This document shows, in pieces, positions 1 through 7,900 of a DNA stretch of 20,959 nucleotides. How positions within the stretch are numbered: position 1 is the first letter of the stretch; every line of letters starts with the position of its first letter. A program made the position numbers and the translations under genes. A model generated the notes under the pieces. That model did no database searches, was not told the origin of the DNA, and saw nothing but the letters and a program-made list of their open reading frames with translations. Source of the DNA: Parvularia atlantis (lineage: Eukaryota; Opisthokonta; Rotosphaerida); NCBI GenBank assembly GCA_943704415.1, contig CALSCO010000054.1, positions 1 to 20,959 of the forward strand. Direction: 5' to 3'.

Positions 1-238
1 GCGTCGCTCGACGGCGGTTTGAACGCAATGCGCGCGAAAGTAAACAAAAATGGCTTGCAGGATATTGCCATCATGGGCCGCTCTGGACGGCCTGTTGACC
101 AATCAGCGAGGCGCAAAACCATTACGTCACAGAAGCTGGACCAATCACCCTGGCGCTTCCGTAGAAGGAAATTTGGTGGAAATCCGCCCGAACTCGTCCT
201 GCGCACGGGGCACACGCACACCGCGCCGCCGCAGCAGC
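1..238 (+). promoter_or_regulatory. GET3 upstream region with CCAAT-CRE-CCAAT cluster
   Basis: This stretch is less GC-rich than the rest of the window and precedes the GET3 start codon. CCAAT boxes lie at 99-103 and 141-145, 42 bp apart on the same strand, which is about four helical turns. Between them, 122-129 reads TTACGTCA, a CRE/ATF-type bZIP site. Further left are GCGCGAAA at 32-39, which matches an E2F consensus, and GTAAACA at 40-46, which matches a forkhead consensus. The assignments rest on matches to animal and fungal consensus motifs and are inference for this organism. The left part may serve a divergent gene beyond the window edge. Short open frames here use AT-rich codons unlike the genes and look non-coding. 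Confidence 0.5.
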
Positions 239-1776
239 ATGGAGCCGTCGCTGAAGAACATCCTCGAGCAGGTGCGCGGTGTCGCCGTTGCGCGCGTGCA
301 CGCCCTTCCCCCCGCCGTGTGCTGCCGTCTGGCTGACGTGGGCCACCTCTTCCCTGGCGCACATGCGCACGGCACACGCACGGCACACGGCACACGCACG
401 GCACACGCACGGCACACGCACGGCACACGCACGGCACACGCACGGCACACGCACGGCACGGCACACGCGCGGCACACGCACGGCACACGCACGGCACAAT
501 AGACGTCGCTCAAGTGGATCTTCGTGGGTGGCAAGGGCGGCGTCGGCAAGACGACCAACAGGCACCGTGACCCGTCCGCAGTCGAGCACGCGGCCAAGCA
601 CGCTGACGCCGCACACGGCCCGCAGTTGCAGCCTCGCCATCCAGCTCGCCCGCGTCCGCCCGTCCGTCCTGCTCATCTCGACCGACCCCGCGCACAACCT
701 CTCGGACGCGTTCAACCAGAAGTTCACCAAGACGCCGACCAAGGTCAACGGCTTTGCCAACTTGTCGGCGATGGAGATCGACCCCAAGGTGACGATGGCC
801 CTGCCCGAGGGCCTCGCGGGCGGCGCGGGTGGCCAGGATGTCAGCGGCATGGTGTCGTTCTTCGAGGAGATCTCGTCGTCGCTGCCGGGCATCGACGAGG
901 CCATGGGCTTTGCCGAAGTGATCAAGTATGCGCAGCAGATCAAGGCTTGTCATTCAGCCAACCGCACGCATACGCCCACAGGCTCGTGCAGAGCGACTAC
1001 TCGGTCATCGTGTTTGACACGGCCCCGACCGGCCACACCCTGCGCTTCCTCAACTTCCCGACGATGCTCGAGAGCCTGCTCAAGAAGCTCAACGACCTGC
1101 GCGCGCGCTTCGGCCCGATGATCAACGGCGTGCGTGCGCTCGGCGCCTGTGTGCACGCGCGGTTGCTCACGTTCGCGGCGCGTGTGCCAGTTTTCGAACA
1201 TGTTTGGCATGCCCGCGGGCGTGCAGCAGTCGCTGATCGAGCGCATGGAGTCGATGCAGGCTGTCGTCAAGCAGGTCAACGAGCAGTTTGCCGACCCCGT
1301 GCGCGCCACAGCCTGTTGTCGCCCGCTGCCACTCATGCCGCGTGGCGTGCAGGAGAAGACGACGTTTGTGTGCGTCTGCATCGCCGAGTTCCTCTCGCTC
1401 TACGAGACCGAGCGGCTCATCCAAGAGCTGGCCAAGTTTAACATGGACTGCCACAACATTATCGTCAACCAGCTGATCTTCCCGCGCAAGGGTGTGTGGC
1501 GCTCTCCTCGGCGTGCGCAAGCGGCTCAGCTGCGCGCACAGACTCGACGTGCGAGTATTGCGCCACGCGCTTCAAGATGCAGCACAAGTACCTCGACCAA
1601 GTGCGCGCGCGTTCAGCTGCGGCACGCGCACGCTGCACTCACACCGCGCACAGATCGAAGAGCTGTACGAGGACTTCCACGTTGTCAAGCTGCCCCTGCT
1701 TACCAAGGAGGTCCGCGGCGCCGACGACCTGCGCACGTTCTCGGCCATGCTCGTGCAGCCGTACCGCCCGCAATGA
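239..1776 (+). CDS. GET3: GET3/ASNA1 tail-anchored protein targeting ATPase
   Basis: Cytosolic homodimeric ATPase that carries tail-anchored membrane proteins to the ER. The spliced exons are 239-271, 503-561, 626-944, 992-1129, 1191-1298, 1353-1491, 1542-1600 and 1654-1776, giving 325 residues against about 350 in yeast and human. The P-loop [10 protein letters not shown] is at residues 20-29, switch I STDPAHN at 49-55, and DTAPTGHT begins at about 146. CEYC at 269-272 is the zinc-binding CxxC of the dimer interface, which separates eukaryotic GET3 from bacterial ArsA. The start was chosen because [11 protein letters not shown] aligns with the human segment just before the P-loop. Introns 2 (562-625) and 3 (945-991) must use GC-AG borders to keep frame. 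Intron 1 is 231 nt, about four times the usual size, because of an internal minisatellite. It is convergent with the EXS gene. Confidence 0.97.
370..502 (+). repeat. 11-bp minisatellite in GET3 intron 1
   Basis: About twelve head-to-tail copies of CGGCACACGCA, two of them truncated, fill the 3' part of the first GET3 intron. The last copy runs into the acceptor (ACAATAG at 496-502). The 11-bp period is not a multiple of three, so the chance frames through it alternate among Ala, His, Thr, Arg and Gly. The unit contains no AG dinucleotide. A CTGAC branch-point-like sequence lies just left of the array at 332-336. Confidence 0.93.
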
Positions 1777-1834
1777 GCTAGTGCTTCTGCTCGCACGTTT
1801 TGGGTGGCTGTACAGGAGAAAGGGGGCTGCCTGA
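1777..1834. other. Convergent 3' ends of GET3 and EXS gene
   Basis: Only 58 bp separate the stop codons of two converging genes. The middle of the gap holds the palindrome CTGTACAG (1808-1815), which presents the same sequence to both transcripts. Since TGTA-type polyadenylation signals are known in some green algae, one palindrome could serve both mRNAs. That role is inference. The 3' UTRs must overlap or be very short. Confidence 0.4.
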
Positions 1835-3914
1835 TCATGGCAGCAACATTGTGGGTCGTTTCGTCTGCGGCGCGGCGCGGCGCGGCGCGGTCAGCACGGC
1901 CAGCTTCGGGCGTGCGCGGCGTACAACGCCGTCGTCGTCGCTGTCGACGTCGTACGCCGCCCAGACGCTTTTGCTCACCGTGCTCTGCTCCTTCAGGAAC
2001 TGGTGCTCGATGCGCAGGAAGATCCACATGCACCGCCGCGACACCTCGAGCACCTCCGACACAAACAAGCTGGGGCGCGCGAACGACGCGTCAGGAGGCC
2101 TGCACGGCGAGCGCGCAGCGGCGCGGCCACCCCAGCTCGTGGTGTAGCCGGATGGACGAGAAGCGCATGCTCCATGACAGCCGCAGGAGCAAGTCGAGTG
2201 TGACCGCGACGTAGTAGTACGACGGTCTCTGCGGGCGCGCGTGCATAGCGTGAGCACCGGTAGGCGACACGCACGCGGAACGCCGCACCCTGAACACGAG
2301 ATGGTCGCGCAACAGCGGTCGCCCGGGCGCGGACGTTCGCTGCCCGAGGTCCCAGTCGTACACGATGTCCCAGTAGAACGAGTAGAGCGAGTTGACGACG
2401 GCGCTGAGGAGCCTGCGGAAGTGCCCGCGTCAAGCGCCGCGCTGATGAGCTGCCGGCCGTGCACACCAGCACCACCCGAGCGCGTCGGCGCTGTCCGGAT
2501 ACCGCTGCTGCAGCACCGAGAACAGCACGACCGGGAAGGCAGTCGAGTACTTGAGCGCGTTGAGCAGATGCCGCGGCTGCACGCGCGGGTCAGCCCTCGA
2601 GCGAGCACGACGCAGCGCCTCGCGCACCGCCCGGTCCTCGTCGCGGTACTGGCGCAGGCACTGGAGCAGGCGCCACACGGACGGGAGGCTGCGTCGCCGT
2701 CAGCTTGGTGCACACGCAAGCGACGGCAGCGAACCAGAGGACCAGCGGCGCGGCGATCGACGACGAGCACTGGCGGTGCAGGGCCGGGTGAAACTCAAAG
2801 TCAGGCGTGAAGAGCATGAGGCAGACGGGCGTGGTGAGGTCGGCAAAGACCTGCGCGTCACGCGTGAGCACACGGCGCGTCGACCGGCCAGCGCCGAGGC
2901 CGCACCCGCGCGAACGACGTAAATACGTCGGCCAGGATGATGTCGGCGAAGAAGACGAACGAGAGCGGCGCGGTGACGATGCGCGCGGTCGAGCTGCGCA
3001 AAGCGCCCGGGTGAGCCGTGCGGCGCGCGAGTGAGGCCGGGCCGCACCGCAGGAAGACCATGCGCAGGTCGCCGAAGAAGCGCTCCGAGGGCAGGAGCAG
3101 CAGCAGCACAAAGAGGCCGAAGAGCGTGACGGGGAGGGCCGTCGCGGGCACGAGGCCCGTCGTGACCGTGAACAGGAAGAAGTTGCTGCGGCAGCCGCCG
3201 CGTCAGCAGCGACGGGACCGATTTGGCACACGTGGCGCGCGGACCTCGAGAAGAGCAGCGTCAGCACGGCCGCGAGGAAGAAGACGGCGCGCGGCGTCTG
3301 CGCGGCCTGTGGCGCGTGCGCGTCTCTGTCAGCAGGCCGGCACGCACGTCGGCCGCCACGGGGAAGAAAGCACAGCACCGCGGCCTTGCCGTCGATCCCG
3401 AGCGACGCGTTGGCGTTGAGGCCAAACAGCGCGAAGCCGTGCAGGTTGGCGCCCCAGCACCACACGCCGTACACGACGAGGCCGAGGCCTGCGCGCCACG
3501 TCACGTCACGGCCACGACGACGGCCACGGTCTCGTCCGCACCGCGGTAGTAGATCGGGAAGCGGTCGAGGCGCTCGATCTGCGTCGGCGCGCCGTTGAGC
3601 GCGAGCACGACGAAGGTCTGCGGTGACGCGCACGGGATGAGCCCGCGTCACCCGGCACGCCGCGCGCGCACCACGACGACGCAGGCCAGCGACGCCGCGC
3701 ACAGGAACACCGTCGCCCGCACCAGCTCGGCCTCGTGCCCGCGCCGCCCCGCGCCGGGGCTGGTGCCGCCGCCGGCCGCGACGCCGTTGATGAGCAGCGC
3801 GCCGCCGTCACTCGCCGGCGCCGCGTCGGCCAGCAGCCGCCCGGCGCAGAAGGCGACCGTGACGGCCAGCGGCGCGGCCACAGACAGGCCGAGCGCGACG
3901 ACGAGCAGCGGCAT
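1835..3914 (-). CDS. EXS-domain multipass membrane protein (ERD1/XPR1 family, no SPX)
   Basis: Polytopic membrane protein of the EXS family, which includes yeast ERD1 (Golgi protein and phosphate retrieval) and XPR1/PHO1 phosphate exporters. The exons, 5' to 3', are 3914-3672, 3617-3542, 3488-3379, 3306-3245, 3185-3048, 2993-2906, 2850-2735, 2688-2628, 2576-2467, 2412-2289, 2228-2131 and 2069-1835, giving 486 residues. EXS hallmarks include FADIILADVFTSFAR, LLQCLRQYRD, HLLNALKYSTAFP, LYSFYWDIVYDWDLG and EVLEVSRRCMWIFLRIEH. The first residues already form a membrane segment, so there is no N-terminal SPX domain. This favours an ERD1-like Golgi role over phosphate-regulated export, but substrate is unknown. 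The tail is acidic (DVDSDDDG), then basic. The exon 3/4 and 7/8 borders are the least certain. The start codon lies 29 bp after the NPL4 stop codon. Confidence 0.92.
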
Positions 3915-3943
3915 CGACAAAGTGACTGCCACGCGTTGCTCAC

Positions 3944-4065
3944 TCACATCAACCGCTGCAGCACCGCCTCGATCGACCCGTTGTGCTCGGCCAGCAGCTC
4001 CAGGTTGCGCGCCTCGTTCTCGAAGCCCATCTCGAGCAGCTGCCCAAGCTCCTGTGCGAAGCGCA
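3944..4065 (-). other. UBA domain exon at the NPL4 C-terminus
   Basis: This last exon reads [20 protein letters not shown] and then [19 protein letters not shown] before TGA. It has the UBA signature: the MGF loop, a central LL, and an NG turn before the last helix. It joins exon 16 in phase 1 through an intron at 4127-4066 that begins GTGCGTC and ends CGCAG, so it belongs to the same gene model. The exon has no in-frame start that would make it a separate protein. Confidence 0.88.
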
Positions 4066-6710
4066 CTGCGCGCGGCCGTCGCGGCGTGAGCGAGAGAAGC
4101 GCACAGGAAGACGGACGGACGACGCACCGCGCGCGGGCGGCACGGCGCCTCGAGACGCCGTCGGGGCTGCGGGCGTCGGCGTGCTCTGCGCCTGGCCGAT
4201 CGCGAGCAACGTGCGCCAGCTGTCGGTTTGCGTGGCCGCGGCGAGGCGCTGGGCGTCGCGCGCACGGATGGCGTCGCACAGTAGGGCAAAGTCGCGCTGC
4301 TCGCACAATGAGCACAGGAGTGTCGGGCGAGCGCACGAGCGCGCACCTCCAGGTTGACCACGCCTGTCTTGGCGATTGCCAGCAGCACGTGGAAGTCGCT
4401 CAGCGCCGCGCCGAGGCTGCCGCCCGCCTGCTGGATGTACCTGTGCGACGCGCGGCAGTCAGCGCAAAGCGATTGCGGCGCGCCGGGCGGGCGCACCTGT
4501 ACAGCTGCTCGAGGGTGACGGCCTCCGTCGGCCGGTTCTCGACCGGGAACGACTGCGCGTTGAGGAACGTGGGCTTGGGCTCCTGCGGGCGCGAGCGTTG
4601 GGCGTGAGTTGCCGCTGCTGCCAGACGACGCTCGCAGCGTGCACCTTTGGGAAGCCGTTGTTCACGTTCACGAGCAAGTATTCGACCGGGAACGACGGCT
4701 TGGCCGGCTGTGTCACGTCCGTGCCGTACTCGTTCTGGAACCTGTAGAGCACCTCGGGGATCTGCGTGTGCCGCGCGTCAACATTGCCGCGCACCACTGC
4801 CCGTGAGTGCGTACCACGCGGCTGTCGTCCTTGACCACGCGCATCAGCGCCGGGTCGACCGTGGCCTGCATCATGTCGGCGCGCGTCTGCCGGCGCACGG
4901 CTGAGTGCGACCCGTGCACTCCTCCGCAGGCCGCACGGCACCATCGCCATCGCCTGGTTTGAGACCTGGTACGCCGCCACGCCGATGTTGACGCCCTCGG
5001 TGATCGTCGGGTCGCCTGCACGCGCGCGCGCGCGTCTGAGCGCACTGCACGAAATGGCGCGCATGGGGGCGCACCCGACACCACGACCGTCACAAACTTG
5101 GACCCGAACCGGCCCGTGTTGGAGTACCTGCACGGGTTCGGGTTGTCGAGCTGCTGGTTGGCCGAGAACAGGACCTGCGCGGGCAAACGGGCACTCAGCA
5201 TGTGATGGGCAAACGCGGTGTGCCTGCTGCTCACACCTCGAGCGAAGAGAGAAAGTACGAGTTGGCGTGGCGCTTGACCATCACGCGCCCCGAGCCCGAT
5301 TGGTCGTCGATCAGGTCCGTGAAGATCATGCCGACCTGCATCCGCGTGAGCACGCACGAGCAGACCGCCCGTGCGTGCCCGCACCTTGCGCAGCCCGAGC
5401 ACCTGCGCGATGCCGTGCGCGAGCGCGCGGTCCGGGTCCTCGTCTGCCAGCTCAAGGCCGTCCGGGTGGCCCAGCTGCGGCGGCTCGTAGATGAACGCGA
5501 CGACGGCCTTTATGCCGAGCGGCAGGTCGAGGTGCGGCTCGTAGCGGCCGTACCTGACACCCCGGTGCACGCCGTCAGCGCCTCGCACACACTCACACCA
5601 GCGCCACACGCACAGGTATCCAAAGCGCTGCGTGCCAGTCGAGCGCCAGCCCTGGAGGAAGCGGTCGACGATCTGCGACGTCTCAAACTCGACGTGGTCG
5701 ACGATGCGGAACTCCTGCAGTGTGCCGCGCGCAGCGAGTCAGACTGCCTTGGCGTGCACACGCATGGGGGGCGGCGCGGCCACCTGGCTCTTGAGCACGA
5801 CGGCCGAGGGCATGTCTGTGAGCTTGAGGATCGTCGTGTCCTTCTTGAGCGTCTTGCGCGCCAGATCCTCAACCTCGTCCTGCACGAGCTGCAGCGCCAC
5901 GCCGGTCACGCCCGAGCTACGCTGCTTGTTCTGCTGCTTGCGCAGGAACGCGTGGAACGACATGTGCTTGATGCCTTTCTCCTTGAGGTACCCGGCGTCG
6001 TACGGCTGGCGGGGCAGCGCGCATTGAGCGGGCACGATGCGCGGACACACAGCACCTCGAGCGGCAGCTCTGAGATGCGCCGCATGCCCTCGCGCTCGGG
6101 CGTGCGCGCGATCAGGCCTGACATCTTGTCGAGCTCCTGGTCGACGGGGTCCTGCGTGCGCACGCGCGCCTGAGCGGGCGGAACGGGCGCAACGGGCGGC
6201 GCGCACCTCCTGCAGCTGCGCAGCGCCGTTCGCGGCGGCGGCGGCGGCCCCGGGCCCGCTCGCGACGGCGTCGGCCCACTTGCCCTCATGCGCGTCGGCG
6301 TGGAGCAGGTCGCCGTGCCTGCGTGGCGCCCATGCGCTCGTCAGTGTGCCGGGCGCAGCAGTGGCGTGCGCTGACCTCAGCGGCACCGTGCCAATGGCGT
6401 GCGCTGCGCTGCGCAGCAGGGGCGGCCCCTGCGGCCTGGTGCTGAGCTTGAGCTGGTGCGGGTGCACGCCGAGCTGCGCACACACGCGCGCGTGCGCACG
6501 TAAGCGGCGGCGAGACAGAGATCGCGGCGCAACGTACCTCGGAGGCGGCCTTGGCGTACAGGTCCTCGACCGACTGGGCCGGGTCGACGGCGACCTTGAC
6601 CATGCCCGCGGGTGAGCGCACGCGCAGCAGCTGCCCTCCCCCCCCCGCCGCGCCGTCAGCCGGCACCGCAAGCGAGCGAGGCGGGCAGGCGGCGCGCGCA
6701 CCAAGGCCAT
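3944..6710 (-). CDS. NPL4: NPL4, Cdc48/p97 ubiquitin cofactor, with C-terminal UBA
   Basis: Partner of UFD1 that recruits ubiquitinated proteins to the Cdc48/p97 unfoldase. There are seventeen exons: 6710-6702, 6630-6538, 6473-6376, 6318-6207, 6151-6056, 6005-5784, 5714-5614, 5553-5385, 5335-5237, 5174-5075, 5015-4942, 4886-4815, 4761-4645, 4582-4497, 4440-4347, 4296-4128 and 4065-3944. They encode 610 residues (human 608). The first exon is only ATG GCC TTG. Order of parts: ubiquitin-like fold (about 4-75), zf-NPL4 remnant ending in [19 protein letters not shown], then the MPN-like NPL4 domain with [24 protein letters not shown] and [15 protein letters not shown]. The cysteines normally preceding PLEPYD are absent. 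The final exon encodes a UBA domain (about 575-610) where animals have an NZF finger. It is divergent from the methyltransferase gene. Confidence 0.96.
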
Positions 6711-6779
6711 TTGAACTGCTGACGAGTGCAAAGTGTCATAGTTCTCGAGTACTCCGGAAGCGTCTCGAAGCGTCTTGAG
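6711..6779. promoter_or_regulatory. 69-bp divergent promoter, NPL4 / methyltransferase
   Basis: The start codons of two outward-facing genes are 69 bp apart, so this interval must hold both 5' UTRs and the core promoters unless these extend into coding sequence. It contains CCGGAAG (6754-6760), resembling an ETS core. A 10-bp direct repeat AAGCGTCTYG occurs at 6758-6767 and 6768-6777. No TATA box is visible. Motif roles are inferred. Confidence 0.5.
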
Positions 6780-7850
6780 ATGGCAGGCGCCACGCGTGCG
6801 GCGGCCGTCGTGCTCGCGCTGCTCGCGGCCGTGCTCACGCTCGCGCTGCTGCTGCGGACGACGCGCGGGGCCAGCGGTGTGGTCGATGCGGCCGGCGCGA
6901 GCAGCTCGGGCGGGGTCGCGAAGGGCGGGGACGAGGGGCGGCAGCCCGCTAGCCCCGATGGGCGCACGCGCACGCTCGAGTCGTGGGCGGTCAACTACCG
7001 CGCGCTCACCCCGCCCGCGCGCCCGCCCTACGCCAATCTGCGCGGCAAGCGCTTCGTGCTGACCGCACCGCTGTGGATGGCCGTGCTCAAGCGCGCGACC
7101 GAGGACGACCGCATCGAGGCGGACCCGGTCGACGCCAACGGCGTGGCACTGCCGAATGACGGCGTCTACGCGCCCCTGCCGACGCTGATCGGGCGGTGGC
7201 AGCTCAGCTCGCTGATCGAGCGGTTGGGTGCGCGCACGGCGGTTGAGGTGGGCGTGCGCACGGGCGACTTTTCGCGCGAGATCATGCTGCGTTGGCCGTC
7301 GATGGAGCGGCTGTACCTCGTGGACGAGTGGCGGCACCTGGACAACTACCGCGAGCAGCTGAACGAGGTCGACGCCGAGAAGGAGAAGATGTTTCAGGGC
7401 GTGCAGCAACGGTGCACAGGCAGGCGTGCGGTGCACAGACCGCGAACTCACGCGCGCGCCTTGGCCTCCAGGTACGCCGACAAGGGCAGCAAGGTCCAGT
7501 TCATCCGCAAGGAGCCGACCGAGGCCGCCAAGCACATCCCCGACGACAGCATCGATTTCATCTACTTTGACTACCGCCACGACTACTGCAGCATGTGGAG
7601 CTATCTCGTCGCGTTCTGGCCCAAGATGCGCCGCGGTGGCATCGTCGCGGGGCACGACTACCTCGACGCCGACAGCCCGCTGCTGCAGGAGACGCACCAG
7701 GACTGGTCGGTCTGCCCGAACGGCGACGTCAACAGGGGCGCGGTCAAGGGCGCGGTGGACGACTTTGTACGGGCGATGGGCGGGTCGGCGGGGCGTCTGC
7801 GCGTGACGGACGACGCGTGGACGACGTTCTACTTCCGGCGGATCTTGTAG
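6780..7850 (+). CDS. Membrane-anchored methyltransferase-like protein (Methyltransf_24-like)
   Basis: Predicted type II membrane protein of 336 residues. An N-terminal hydrophobic helix (about 7-23, [19 protein letters not shown]) is followed by a Gly/Ser-rich linker and a class I SAM-dependent methyltransferase-like domain. Motif I is [15 protein letters not shown] (about residue 152 on). LYLVDEW follows as the second strand, [12 protein letters not shown] as the motif II region and [12 protein letters not shown] as motif III. The AGHDY ending is typical of small-molecule or sugar methyltransferases of the Methyltransf_24 type. One intron (7412-7471) is a multiple of three with no stop; removing it gives [13 protein letters not shown]. 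This is the only recognised gene here with a single intron. The substrate is unknown; a Golgi-lumen sugar or glycan target is a guess from topology. It is convergent with CSN4, 50 bp away. Confidence 0.85.
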   Translation: MAGATRAAAVVLALLAAVLTLALLLRTTRGASGVVDAAGASSSGGVAKGGDEGRQPASPDGRTRTLESWAVNYRALTPPARPPYANLRGKRFVLTAPLWMAVLKRATEDDRIEADPVDANGVALPNDGVYAPLPTLIGRWQLSSLIERLGARTAVEVGVRTGDFSREIMLRWPSMERLYLVDEWRHLDNYREQLNEVDAEKEKMFQGVQQRCTGRRAVHRPRTHARALASRYADKGSKVQFIRKEPTEAAKHIPDDSIDFIYFDYRHDYCSMWSYLVAFWPKMRRGGIVAGHDYLDADSPLLQETHQDWSVCPNGDVNRGAVKGAVDDFVRAMGGSAGRLRVTDDAWTTFYFRRIL

Positions 7851-7900
7851 TTGTATTGCTAGCGGGGCGTTTGACGATGCGCCCGCCCACAGAGCGGTCA

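Noticed and set aside
2-74. Start of a divergent minus-strand gene (ATG at 74, open to the left edge)
   Set aside because: The codons are AT-rich and unlike all other genes here, and no family resemblance is visible in about 24 residues. Promoter sequence explains it better.
50-502. Longer GET3 N-terminus from the ATG at 50, or translation through the His/Thr/Arg-rich repeat
   Set aside because: The homologous segment [10 protein letters not shown] starts at 239 and continues after splicing at 503. The repeat is within the intron, and its 11-bp period gives no stable protein repeat.
2689-2713. A possible 25-nt intron in the EXS gene (GTGCACC...GACGCAG)
   Set aside because: A 46-nt intron with donor GTTCGC at 2734 keeps the same frame, matches the size of other introns and aligns better with XPR1 just before the LPSVW block. 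CSN4 also uses a GTTCG donor.
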